Assembly: GCA_016841605.1 (NCBI GenBank)
Contig: JAENYV010000012.1
Span: 1 to 55,092 of the forward strand
DNA: 55,092 nucleotides
DNA from: Dethiobacter alkaliphilus
GTDB taxonomy: Bacteria > Bacillota > Dethiobacteria > DTU022 > UBA8154
Reading direction: 5' to 3'
Part shown: positions 27,886 through 36,022 of the stretch, one piece after another
Position numbering within the stretch: position 1 is the stretch's first letter
How the letters are laid out: the number at the start of each line of letters is the position of its first letter
Position numbers and translations under genes: made by a program
Notes under the pieces: model-generated
What the model was told of the DNA's origin: nothing
Database searches by the model: none
Seen by the model: the letters and a program-made list of their open reading frames with translations, nothing else

Positions 27886-29082
27886 TTACAGACAAAACTC
27901 CTCCTGAACCATTTCCCCATTGTATCTGTAGGTAAAACGGGACGTCTCCCGCCCTTCCACCAGAGTTGCCATAATTACCGGCTTATCATCCACCAGGTGC
28001 ACCAGGATCAGGTCACCTTTCTTTCCTTCCCGGATCGAGCCCAGCCGGTCGTCAAGACCCGTTGCAATGGCTGGGTTAAGGGTTGCTGTGCAGGTTGCGG
28101 CAGGAAGACCAAACCCGTTCAAAGCCAGCCTAAAAACTGCATAGAGAAAGGCAGGGGGGTGATAATCGGAACAAAGAATATTGGCTGCCCGTTGATGAAG
28201 CGCCTCAGAGGCACTCAGGTTGTTCCCGTGAGAACGGCCCCGCAGAAGATTGGGAGCTCCAACGCAGACCTGCATTCCAAGAGAACGGGCATATAGGGCT
28301 GTATCGAGGTTTACGGGAAACTCCGCGATGCTGACACCCAGCCGCAGCATCGCATCAACTTTTTCGCGAGAATCGTCATCATGGGAGGCGATGCGTATAC
28401 GGCCGCAGTCTGTCATAGAAGAGAGCCGCTCCAATTGCTGGGTATCCACTCTCTTTCTCTCTTCCATCTTCTGCGCCGGCAGTTCCAGACACTCTTCCTC
28501 CTCCAGACGGTAGATATTCCCGGCCTCGCGCCTGTAATCTTCAGCGTTGCGGTACTGCCCCTGATCGGAATAATGGTCCATAAAGGAAAGGAGCTGAACT
28601 GTTCCTTCCTCCAGGAGGTTTTCTATCAATTTCAGGCTGTATATATTGCTGACTTCATAGCGCAGGTGAACCAGGTTGCGGATCAGGTGCGGAAATTTAG
28701 ACATAGCCGCAATGCGCCGGACAACCAGAGAGGCCAGTACATCGGAGCGCACCCCTTCCCCGGAGGAGAAAGAAACGGTATGAAAAATGGTTGTGATCCC
28801 ATGAATGACCATCCTGCGCTCTATCTCGCGGCAGGCTATATCCACGTCCCAAAATACATTGGGGCGAGGCTGGACCTCTCTTTCAATGGCGTCACTGTGA
28901 ATATCCACCAAACCAGGCAGCAAGTAAGCACCCTCTCCGTCCAGGACGTCAAAGCGGTTATTTTTTCCTTTTAATCCTTCCCCGACCTCGATGATCAAAC
29001 CGTTTTCAAGATAGACCCATCCAGGGTCCAGTATCCGGTTGGGGAGAACAATGCGAACATTAGTTATAAGCATCCTTGACAT
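27886..29082 (-). CDS. phnM: PhnM-family alpha-D-ribose 1-methylphosphonate 5-triphosphate diphosphohydrolase
   Basis: 398 aa, normal length. Amidohydrolase-fold enzyme that in the C-P lyase pathway removes pyrophosphate from ribosyl phosphonate triphosphate. Metal site and family signature are in LLPGLVDIHSDAIE (about 54-67) followed by QPRPNVFWDVD; further ligands are in GITTIFHTVSF, IRIASHDDDS and CSDYHPP. Start ATG after GAGGAGG. No phnGHIJKL genes lie in this window; the only partner is the HAD hydrolase behind it. A seven-hexamer Pho-box-like array precedes it. It may serve a C-P lyase encoded elsewhere, or another nucleoside triphosphate-like substrate. Confidence 0.88.
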   Translation of the reverse strand: MSRMLITNVRIVLPNRILDPGWVYLENGLIIEVGEGLKGKNNRFDVLDGEGAYLLPGLVDIHSDAIEREVQPRPNVFWDVDIACREIERRMVIHGITTIFHTVSFSSGEGVRSDVLASLVVRRIAAMSKFPHLIRNLVHLRYEVSNIYSLKLIENLLEEGTVQLLSFMDHYSDQGQYRNAEDYRREAGNIYRLEEEECLELPAQKMEERKRVDTQQLERLSSMTDCGRIRIASHDDDSREKVDAMLRLGVSIAEFPVNLDTALYARSLGMQVCVGAPNLLRGRSHGNNLSASEALHQRAANILCSDYHPPAFLYAVFRLALNGFGLPAATCTATLNPAIATGLDDRLGSIREGKKGDLILVHLVDDKPVIMATLVEGRETSRFTYRYNGEMVQEEFCL

Positions 29083-29284
29083 AGCAGTTTTCCTCCTCGC
29101 TAAAACATTTAAATGTGGGGGCTTCTTCGCGCCGTGGCCGCTACGTTCCGGAAGCTACCCTACCCGCAGTTCTCCGGCACTATTGTCTTACTTCGAACCT
29201 TACCCGCCTGCTCGCAACAGCAGAGGCCGGAAAAGTCTCTTCCTGAAGAAGCCTTTTTTCTTCACTCTTTAAAAAGGCAAAGAT

Positions 29285-29360
29285 ACCATAACACCAAACG
29301 GTTAGATCCCTATTAAATTCCAGGAAAAAACATGTTAAAGTTGCGTAAAAGAAATGTAAA
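29285..29360 (-). promoter_or_regulatory. Pho-box-like array (seven hexamers) and -10 for phnM
   Basis: Minus-strand hexamers at exact 11-bp steps: TTTACA (29355-29360), TTTACG (29344-29349), TTAACA (29333-29338), TTTCCT (29322-29327), TTAATA (29311-29316), CTAACC (29300-29305), GTGTTA (29289-29294). The last runs into TATGGT (29285-29290), the likely -10. It lies about 200 bases before phnM, so the transcript would have a long leader (29083-29280) in which no gene or known riboswitch was recognised. Confidence 0.78.
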
Positions 29361-29469
29361 GAGTAAATAAATAATATTCAGAAAAGATGTAGGGCGGATT
29401 GCGGTCCGACAAAGGTCGAGACCATAACCCAGGTAACGGAACCGGCGATTTGCTCTGACAAAATAATTT

Positions 29470-29523
29470 TTAACTTCGTTTTAATCCGGATTACGCGACA
29501 ATTTAACAAAGATTTGTTACAAT
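29470..29523 (+). promoter_or_regulatory. Pho-box-like array and -10 for the PhoH-type gene
   Basis: Plus-strand hexamers at exact 11-bp steps: TTAACT (29470), TTAATC (29481), TACGCG (29492), TTAACA (29503), TTGTTA (29514). The last runs into TACAAT (29518-29523), a near-perfect -10. No -35. It is divergent to the phnM array 110 bases away; the stretch between (29361-29469) shows no gene. Confidence 0.8.
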
Positions 29524-29618
29524 GGCAGCCGAAATTCTTTTGAGACCGGTAAAATATTTATCGCTAAATTTTTTGTAGCTGAACAAAATACCGGAAAGAA
29601 AGCGGGGAGAAAAACAAT

Positions 29619-30944
29619 TTGAAAAAAGTATACCTTTTGGACACAAATGTGCTTCTACAGGCACCTAATGCTCTACTGGGTTTTCAAGACAATCTGATTG
29701 TGCTTCCCGAATGTGTTCTGGAAGAACTGGATAACAAGAAAAAAACTGCTGATTGCGAAATCCGTTCCAATGTTCGCTGGGTGGCCCGTTTTTTAGATCA
29801 ACTCCGCTCCCAGGGGAAACTGTATCAGGGAGTTCCACTGCCTAATGGAGGAGAACTGCGTGTGGAGATGAATTGCCTTGATGAGTTGGTCCTGCCCCGT
29901 TCCTGGATGGGAGACAAAGGAGATAACCGGTTACTGGCAGTAGCCAAAAGCCTGCAAAAAAATAATCAGCCTGTTATTATTGTTACCAAGGATGTTTTTT
30001 TGCGCATTAAGGCCGATGTACTCGGAATCTCCGCTCAAGATTACCGGAACGAGCAGGTGGAATTTGATATTGAGGAGCAGTATCGAGGTTGGGAAGAGCG
30101 GGAAGTGCCTGAGGACGTGGTGGACAAACTATACAGGGAAAATACTGTATCCTGGGGAGACTCCCCTGGTCCCATGAATAAGTTTTTTTTGCTCAAATCT
30201 GAATGTAATGCTCAAAAAACAGCCCTGGCACACTACAGAGAGGGACGGATGACCCTGCTGAAAGACACCCGGCCTGATTTTTTTAGTTTCAAGCTGAATC
30301 TGCTGCAAAAATATGCCCGGGAAGCATTGCGGGACGATAGCATCCCCCTGGTCACCCTGATGGGAGCTACGGGAAGCGGAAAGACTCTTCTCTCCCTGGG
30401 GGTCGGTCTGGAAAAAATCCTGGATGAAAATGCCTATCGCCGTATGCTTATCTGCCGGCCCAATGTGAGCATGGGAGAGGAAATCGGTTTTCTGCCGGGG
30501 GACGAAAAGGACAAGATTGCTCCCTATATGCGTCCCATTTTTGATAATCTGGAACAACTGGTGGATTCTCATCCGGACCGTTATGAGAATGAAAAGGAAC
30601 TGGATGGGAAAATAGCCTATCTTTTTGCCACTCGTAAAATAGTAACCGAGGCGATTGCTTATCTGCAGGGACGCTCCATCGTGGGGCAATATATCCTCAT
30701 AGACGAAGCGCAAAACCTCACTCCAAAACAGGCCAAGGGCATTATTACGCGGGCCGGCGAAGGCACCAAAATAGTTCTGGCGGGAGACCCGGAACAGATT
30801 AACAACCCCTTCCTGGACTCCCGGACCAACGGTCTTTCCTGGGCAGTGGAAAAGATGAAAGGCAGCCCCCTGCATGCCCATGTTACCCTGACGGAAACAA
30901 AACGTTCCAACCTTGCGATGGAAGCGGCACGGCTGATGAAGTAA
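29619..30944 (+). CDS. PIN-domain PhoH-family ATPase
   Basis: 441 aa. Residues 1-150 are a PIN nuclease-type domain (LLDTNVLL, LEELD, GDKGDNRLLAVA, TKDVFLRIKAD). Residues about 220-441 are the PhoH ATPase with Walker A GATGSGKT (248-255), CRPNVSMG and Walker B ILIDEAQN (about 358-365), then LAGDPEQINNPFLD. PhoH2-type proteins are RNA helicase/RNases; PhoH itself was named as phosphate-starvation inducible. The start is TTG 29619 with GGGGAG about 9 bases before. The Pho-box-like promoter directly upstream agrees with phosphate control. Monocistronic: the next gene has its own promoter. Confidence 0.92.
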   Translation: MKKVYLLDTNVLLQAPNALLGFQDNLIVLPECVLEELDNKKKTADCEIRSNVRWVARFLDQLRSQGKLYQGVPLPNGGELRVEMNCLDELVLPRSWMGDKGDNRLLAVAKSLQKNNQPVIIVTKDVFLRIKADVLGISAQDYRNEQVEFDIEEQYRGWEEREVPEDVVDKLYRENTVSWGDSPGPMNKFFLLKSECNAQKTALAHYREGRMTLLKDTRPDFFSFKLNLLQKYAREALRDDSIPLVTLMGATGSGKTLLSLGVGLEKILDENAYRRMLICRPNVSMGEEIGFLPGDEKDKIAPYMRPIFDNLEQLVDSHPDRYENEKELDGKIAYLFATRKIVTEAIAYLQGRSIVGQYILIDEAQNLTPKQAKGIITRAGEGTKIVLAGDPEQINNPFLDSRTNGLSWAVEKMKGSPLHAHVTLTETKRSNLAMEAARLMK

Positions 30945-30961
30945 GCCTGTTAAACAATATT

Positions 30962-31015
30962 TTAACTTCATCTTAATCCGGATTACGCGGTAATTTAACA
31001 GAGATTTGTTACAGT
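30962..31015 (+). promoter_or_regulatory. Pho-box-like array and -10 for the PHP-domain gene
   Basis: Plus-strand hexamers at exact 11-bp steps: TTAACT (30962), TTAATC (30973), TACGCG (30984), TTAACA (30995), TTGTTA (31006), running into TACAGT (31010-31015) as -10. About 47 of 52 bases equal the array before the PhoH-type gene, so one is probably a copy of the other. Confidence 0.78.
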
Positions 31016-31047
31016 TAAAATAAGTCAAAACCATGGGGGTAAGAAAA

Positions 31048-32442
31048 TTGAGTAAATCGGCTCTTTCTGCCAATGAAATGTTGTTTTTTTCCTGGCGTTC
31101 GTTATTGACGGCCGATGACAGTCACGAGTATTATCCGGTTACATTTAAGTTACCGTCGGCAGCTTTGGGGATACGGGTTACGGTCCGTTACAGCGGTGAT
31201 GGGAATTATCTTGGACTTTGCCTTTATGAAAAAAATCGTTTTCGCGCCCATGGCCGAATGGAAAAGAAAAACGGTTTTGTTGAGCTGAAGGCTGAAGTCT
31301 GGGCGAAGAAAAATATTCCGGGTGCAATTACCGGTCCGCTCTCAGCGGGCACCTGGCAGGCGGAAATCATGACAAATAAAGTCAAACAGGACTGCCCGGT
31401 GGAACTTTTTGTTGATGTTTGGTGGGGGGGAAGTAACGGTGAGCAGCCCCCCATTCCGCCGCGTCCCGAGAAAATAAGTACCGCGCCGGGCTGGTACCGA
31501 GGAGATTTGCACGTTCATTCCACAGAGAGCGATGGGAAAAAAAGCGTCGCCGAGCTTTTTGAAATCGCTGCGGAACAGGGTATGCACTTTCTGGCTCTGA
31601 CAGATCATAACAACATTTGTAACTGGTGGAAATTCCCGAGCCGGACCCAGGGGATTCTGCCCTTACCGTCAATGGAGATCACTACTTTCCTGGGCCATGC
31701 CAATGCATTCGGCATCCGCGATTGGGTAGATTGGCGCGTCGGGAAAGACGGCCGGACTATCAATGAAGTAATTGATGAAGTCCATGAGAAAGGCGGTTTG
31801 TTTAGCATTAATCATCCCTGTACCCCCGGTTTGCCGGATGACCATGCCAGTTGGAGGCATAAGAACCTTGAGTGGCACAAAGTTGATGGGCTGGAAGTAT
31901 GGAATGCCCCTGTTTTCTCCCGTGGAGAAGGGGCAAACAGACAGTGCCGCAAATTATGGGATAGGTTGCTGAATCAGGGTCTGCGTATTACCGGTTTGGG
32001 TGGCAGCGATGCTCATTATCTGGACCAGTCGGTTCAGCCGATGGGTTTGCCCACAAATTATGTATATCTCCATGAGTTATCCCGTGAAGGACTTTTAGAG
32101 GGGATAAAAAACGGGCACGTTTTTGTCACACGCGGGCCGGAAATTCATTTTTACGCTTTCGGTAAAAATAACTATACTTTGCCGGGTGGAGAAATTAAAA
32201 GCAACGGCAAGGTCAGGTTGTATGCGGGGATTCAAACACACGGACTTGCCTCGCTTATACTCCGTTTCATTAAAAACGGGAAAGTCGTTGCGGAAATGCC
32301 GGTTAGCGAGGATAAGCGATCTTACAACCTTGAAGATACATGCCGGGCCGGAGATTGGTATAGAATCGAACTTGAAGAGAACGGCGCGGGCGGCTACCGG
32401 TTAGCCGCCTTTACCAATCCCATCTATATAAAAGCAGATTAA
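31048..32442 (+). CDS. PHP-domain metallohydrolase (CehA/McbA-like)
   Basis: About 464 aa. TTG 31048 is preferred because GGGGGT stands 9 bases before it (ATG 31033 is the longest start). The first ~150 residues form a beta domain. The PHP domain follows: WYRGDLHVHSTESDG (HxH), LALTDHNNI (DH), GHANAFG, FSINHPCTPG, and GLGGSDAHYLDQ near the end of the fold. A C-terminal beta domain of ~90 residues ends the protein. No signal peptide, so it should be cytosolic. PHP proteins of this group hydrolyse phosphoesters or other esters with divalent metals; the phosphate-type promoter favours phosphoester cleavage, which is inference. Confidence 0.85.
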   Translation: MSKSALSANEMLFFSWRSLLTADDSHEYYPVTFKLPSAALGIRVTVRYSGDGNYLGLCLYEKNRFRAHGRMEKKNGFVELKAEVWAKKNIPGAITGPLSAGTWQAEIMTNKVKQDCPVELFVDVWWGGSNGEQPPIPPRPEKISTAPGWYRGDLHVHSTESDGKKSVAELFEIAAEQGMHFLALTDHNNICNWWKFPSRTQGILPLPSMEITTFLGHANAFGIRDWVDWRVGKDGRTINEVIDEVHEKGGLFSINHPCTPGLPDDHASWRHKNLEWHKVDGLEVWNAPVFSRGEGANRQCRKLWDRLLNQGLRITGLGGSDAHYLDQSVQPMGLPTNYVYLHELSREGLLEGIKNGHVFVTRGPEIHFYAFGKNNYTLPGGEIKSNGKVRLYAGIQTHGLASLILRFIKNGKVVAEMPVSEDKRSYNLEDTCRAGDWYRIELEENGAGGYRLAAFTNPIYIKAD

Positions 32443-32455
32443 GATACACTACAAC

Positions 32456-33202
32456 TTAGATTTGAATTTTGGAAAACAGGTATCCGCCGATGATGACCAG
32501 AACAAAGCTGCTAAATGTCAACACCCCAAGGTCCGCCCAGATGCCCAATTGCGCTTGGCCGATCAGCGCGCCGCGCAGACCGTCCACACCATAGGAAAGC
32601 GGGTTTAAACGAACGATAGCATCTACAGCGGCAGGCAGATCATTTAGCGGAAAAAGTGCACCGGAGAGAAAAAACAGCGGCATGATCAGGAAATTCATAA
32701 TGAGCTGAAAGCCCTGCATATCCTCCAGTAGCGAAGCGATCGCTGTCCCCACGGCAGTAAAAAGAACGGCAATCATAAACATAAAAAATAACGCGGCGAG
32801 AAGTGCCGGCATGCTGGAAAACCGGAAACCGATTAGTAGCGAAATAACCAGGATGATTATCCCCTGGAAAACGGCCACCGAGGCACCACCGAAGGTCCGG
32901 CCCAGCATGATTTTAACTCTGGAAACCGGCGCCACCAGTGTCTCTTTCAGGAAACCGAATTGGCGGTCCCAGATAATTTCGATCCCGTTGAACATGGACG
33001 TAAACAGGACACTCATGGCGATAATACCGGGAACCAGAAACTGCATGTAATTCCCTTCACCTGCCCTCTGGTAAACCGGTCCAAAACCGAAACCCAGAGC
33101 AAAGAGAAAAAGGAGAGGTTGACCGAGCGCTCCGAGGATACGCGGTTTGGAACGAAAATAACGCTTCAGTTGACGCAGCCAGAGAATATATATTACGTTC
33201 AA
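32456..33202 (-). CDS. ABC-2 type exporter permease
   Basis: 248 aa with six predicted membrane segments, ABC-2 family (DrrB/NodJ-like): YILWLRQLKRYFRSKPRIL at the N-terminus, LVPGIIAMSVLF, GIEIIWDRQFGFLKETLVAP (the coupling region), and LPAAVDAIVRLNPLSYGVDG near the end. It is two bases downstream of the ATPase gene. Substrate unknown; relatives export drugs, polysaccharides or lipids. Its end faces the end of the PHP gene 13 bases away; no clear terminator hairpin was seen between them. Confidence 0.9.
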   Translation of the reverse strand: MNVIYILWLRQLKRYFRSKPRILGALGQPLLFLFALGFGFGPVYQRAGEGNYMQFLVPGIIAMSVLFTSMFNGIEIIWDRQFGFLKETLVAPVSRVKIMLGRTFGGASVAVFQGIIILVISLLIGFRFSSMPALLAALFFMFMIAVLFTAVGTAIASLLEDMQGFQLIMNFLIMPLFFLSGALFPLNDLPAAVDAIVRLNPLSYGVDGLRGALIGQAQLGIWADLGVLTFSSFVLVIIGGYLFSKIQI

Positions 33203-33204
33203 AT

Positions 33205-34020
33205 TTACCGCCTCCCCCGCAACATCCGGCCTAACATCCGGCCGTTACTTTCAGATTCCTCATCCCGGATATCTTTACCCGTCAGCGCCAAAAAGGCTTC
33301 TTCCAGCGAAGTTGTCCCGGTCTGCTCGGCAAGGTCCTTCGGTGAGCCCCGGGCAATTATTTTACCGTGATCGATAATCGCGACAGTATGTGCCGCGCGT
33401 TCAGCTTCTTCCATAATGTGAGTCGTAAAAAAAACGGTAATTTGTTCTTTTTCATTCAGCTCCCTGATATAATTCCAAAGCAGGTTTCGGGTCTGAGGGT
33501 CCAGGCCCAGGGTCGGTTCGTCCAGGAAGAAGATTTGCGGCAGATGAAGCAGTCCCCTGGCAATTTCCAGCCTGCGCTTCATCCCGCCGGAAAATTTTTT
33601 AACCTGCTCATCTTTCCGGTCCCAAAGCTGCACCAGTTCAAGCAGCATTTTAATGCGCTCTTCCCGGACATTTTTCGGCATGCTGTACAGTACCGCATGA
33701 AAAACCATATTTTCCCGTGCCGTCAGTTCATTGTCCAGGCTGAAGTCCTGAAAAACAATGCCGAAGGAACGGCGGACAGCGTCCTGCTCCCGAACCGGGT
33801 CATAACCGTTCAGCAGCAACTTCCCATCTGTCGGTGTAAGCAGAGTGGTCAGCATTTTTATGGTGGTAGTTTTACCGGCGCCGTTCGGACCAAGAAAGGC
33901 AAAAATTTCCCCCCGTCTGACAGTAAAAGAGATATTATCCACTGCTAAAAAATTACCATATCGTTTTGACAGTTCCGTCACCCGGATGACGGCTTCATCC
34001 GTCTGCTCGATGCTCTTCAT
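33205..34020 (-). CDS. ABC exporter ATP-binding protein
   Basis: 271 aa, DrrA-like. Walker A LGPNGAGKTTT (about 44-54), Q-loop FQDFSLDNELT, signature KFSGGMKRRLEIARGLL, Walker B IFFLDEPTLGLDP, H-loop FFTTHIMEEAE. Starts within the stop of the TetR gene (4-base overlap), so regulator, ATPase and permease form one operon. Confidence 0.95.
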   Translation of the reverse strand: MKSIEQTDEAVIRVTELSKRYGNFLAVDNISFTVRRGEIFAFLGPNGAGKTTTIKMLTTLLTPTDGKLLLNGYDPVREQDAVRRSFGIVFQDFSLDNELTARENMVFHAVLYSMPKNVREERIKMLLELVQLWDRKDEQVKKFSGGMKRRLEIARGLLHLPQIFFLDEPTLGLDPQTRNLLWNYIRELNEKEQITVFFTTHIMEEAERAAHTVAIIDHGKIIARGSPKDLAEQTGTTSLEEAFLALTGKDIRDEESESNGRMLGRMLRGRR

Positions 34021-34700
34021 TGTCTATTTCCCCCATAATCTATTTTATTGTCCTGTCCTGCTGTGCTCTCGTAAAGCTTAATGGAACCTTTTTTTGCTCC
34101 CAGAATCCTTTCAACCGCTTCCGCATAAGCTTCTATCTTGCGTTTAATGATTGCTGTGTTATCAGGCTTCTCTCCTCTTTCGGAGACCAGTTTGCCGATT
34201 AACTTGTTCAAGATAATTACCAGATTGATAATCTGCTCTGCCGCTTCTTCCGGATAAATGGTATGGAAAACGCCTTCCCTGATCCCCTGCTCTATAGTGG
34301 ACCTGTACGGCAGACAGAGCATCTTAAATTTATTTTCCATAATTTTATGCCGCAGTTTAATATTTCCTTTATGATCAAACATTTTGGAAATTTTTTGGCG
34401 CTCATCTTTCTTGAAAGCTCTGTGTGCCAATACGTCATTTAAAATCTTGTTAATCTTCTCCACGGCGTTCAGGCAATCGTCTTCCACTGTTTTTTGAGTA
34501 ATGGCGATTTCTGCTTTAATATGCTTCGTGATCACTGTTTCCAGCACATCTTCCTTGGACTTGAAATAATGATAAAAAGCTCCCTTTGACGCACCCAGCT
34601 TGCCGATAATATCGTTAACAGTCGTGTTGTCATATCCTTTTTCCAAAAAAAAATTCAGAGCAGTATCCAGGAACTCCTGTTTTCTGGAACTGTCTTGCAT
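34017..34700 (-). CDS. TetR-family regulator of the ABC exporter
   Basis: About 227 aa from ATG 34700, which has GGGAG 6 bases before it (34721 is the longest start). N-terminal helix-turn-helix: FLDTALNFFLEKGYDNTTV, DIIGKLGASKGAFYHYFKSK. The C-terminal ligand domain is variable, with a basic stretch KKDERQKISKMFDHKG. It is the first gene of its operon and a palindromic operator lies 32 bases upstream, so self-repression is likely. Confidence 0.92.
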   Translation of the reverse strand: MQDSSRKQEFLDTALNFFLEKGYDNTTVNDIIGKLGASKGAFYHYFKSKEDVLETVITKHIKAEIAITQKTVEDDCLNAVEKINKILNDVLAHRAFKKDERQKISKMFDHKGNIKLRHKIMENKFKMLCLPYRSTIEQGIREGVFHTIYPEEAAEQIINLVIILNKLIGKLVSERGEKPDNTAIIKRKIEAYAEAVERILGAKKGSIKLYESTAGQDNKIDYGGNRQ

Positions 34701-34731
34701 ATTCAGCTCCCACCTTTCCAAGACAGCATAA

Positions 34732-34752
34732 CCAGACCGTCCGCCGGTCTGG
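34732..34752. promoter_or_regulatory. Palindromic operator for the TetR regulator
   Basis: CCAGACCG, five bases, CGGTCTGG: a perfect 8-bp inverted repeat directly upstream of tetR. A TATAAA/AATATAAAG -10-like sequence lies just before it on the minus strand, so a bound dimer would sit at the transcription start. Confidence 0.75.
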
Positions 34753-34790
34753 TCTTTATATTATCACCAAATATTAAAAAAATCTATACC

Positions 34791-34860
34791 AAAAATACAG
34801 AGGTCAGAAGTCAGGAGTGCCGGCAGTCCGGTAAAAGCATCCGTCTTATCAGTAAATGAG
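34791..34860. repeat. Dispersed intergenic repeat, copy 1
   Basis: The sequence beginning AAAATACAGAGGTCAGAAG and going on through GTGCCGGCAGTCCGG and ATCCGTCT is similar along about 65 bases to 44105-44170. Both copies lie between genes. No coding function. Confidence 0.55.
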
Positions 34861-35020
34861 ATATGACAGGAAATGCATCTCCTGTATAGAATATTACTCT
34901 TTAGAATATTTATTAAGGTAAAGGATGGGGATGAGGGAAATGGATATATTTAAGAATATGTTAAATCAGACTGAAAAGGATAATTGCTGAGAACCGGGCA
35001 AAGATGCTGGTCGGCATCAT

Positions 35021-35752
35021 ATGGCAACTACGACGGAAAACTGCCTGGTTTGCAGCAACGAATTAGTATACTTTGATAGCGGTAAAGAACTGACCTGTTT
35101 TTATTGTGGAAAAACTGAAAATACAAATATTACGTGTCCAAACGGCCATTATATTTGTGACGATTGCCATGGGAAAGGTGTTTTTGCTACGGTCAGAGAT
35201 TACGTTCTTAAAGTTGAATCCGGCAATTCTTTTGACATTGCTGAAACTATCATGGGATTTACAGATAAAGTACCCATGCTGGGCTGTGAAAATGCCTGGA
35301 TTGCTGCCGGCGCTTTCATGGCTGCCCTTAAAAACGAAGGCACAATTACTATTTCAAACAACCAAATAGATGAAGTACTTCGTCGTACCAGGAAACAGGC
35401 TATTGGAGGATACTGTGGATTAACAGGGATATGCGGAATCGCTCCTGCCATGGGAGCATGTTTTAGCGTTCTTTTAGGTGCAGCATGTCCTAAAGATCAG
35501 GAAACAGCCATGACGATGAAAGTTGTTGGTAAAATAGTAAATGCTATCGCTGACCAGACCGGCCCATGCTGCTGCAAGAACTTTGTCAGGACTGCACTCA
35601 TTGAAGCCGTTAAGTTAGCTGAAGCGTATCTTAATGTATCTTTACCATTGTACAATGATACAATTGTTTGTACACATAGTGAACGCCACCCCCATGGATG
35701 CAGAAAGAACAAATGCCCTTATTATAAACAAACACCATCGCCATGTCGCTGA
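35021..35752 (+). CDS. Cysteine-rich DUF5714-like protein
   Basis: 243 aa. The N-terminus has paired-cysteine motifs like small zinc or Fe-S knuckles: NCLVCSNELVYF, LTCFYCGKTENTNITC, YICDDCHGKG. The middle has the family-like text MLGCENAWIAAGAFMAALKN, YCGLTGICGIAPAMGACF and TGPCCCKNFVRTAL; the C-terminus is CTHSERHPHGCRKNKCPYY. I take this as DUF5714, from memory of the family; function unknown, with cysteine number suggesting metal cluster or zinc binding. The ribosome site before ATG 35021 is weak. A 21-codon frame just upstream (34926-34991, ending TEKDNC) resembles the start of the protein and may be a remnant or leader. Confidence 0.6.
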   Translation: MATTTENCLVCSNELVYFDSGKELTCFYCGKTENTNITCPNGHYICDDCHGKGVFATVRDYVLKVESGNSFDIAETIMGFTDKVPMLGCENAWIAAGAFMAALKNEGTITISNNQIDEVLRRTRKQAIGGYCGLTGICGIAPAMGACFSVLLGAACPKDQETAMTMKVVGKIVNAIADQTGPCCCKNFVRTALIEAVKLAEAYLNVSLPLYNDTIVCTHSERHPHGCRKNKCPYYKQTPSPCR

Positions 35753-36022
35753 CGGCTCCTATAATATTATTTTGTCAAATCAAGGCTTCACTGTAAACCT
35801 GCGATCGTCATTCTTGCAGATTAGCCTGACGGCTTTTTTCCCGGAATGGGCATTGATAAAATGGGCACCTGCGGAAGTAGGCGGATACCTACCGCTTTGT
35901 TACCTCAGGTAGAGATTACCATGAAAAGGTTTATTACTTAACCGGTTTATTTTTATTAAATAATATAGTAAAATCATTCCAGCAGGATTTTAAACTTTTT
36001 TTGCTATGTGGAGGTATGCACT

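Noticed and set aside
30129-31073. Long minus-strand open frame (314 aa) opposite the PhoH-type gene
   Set aside because: It is antisense to clear PhoH motifs, has no recognisable domain and its composition is that of a shadow frame.
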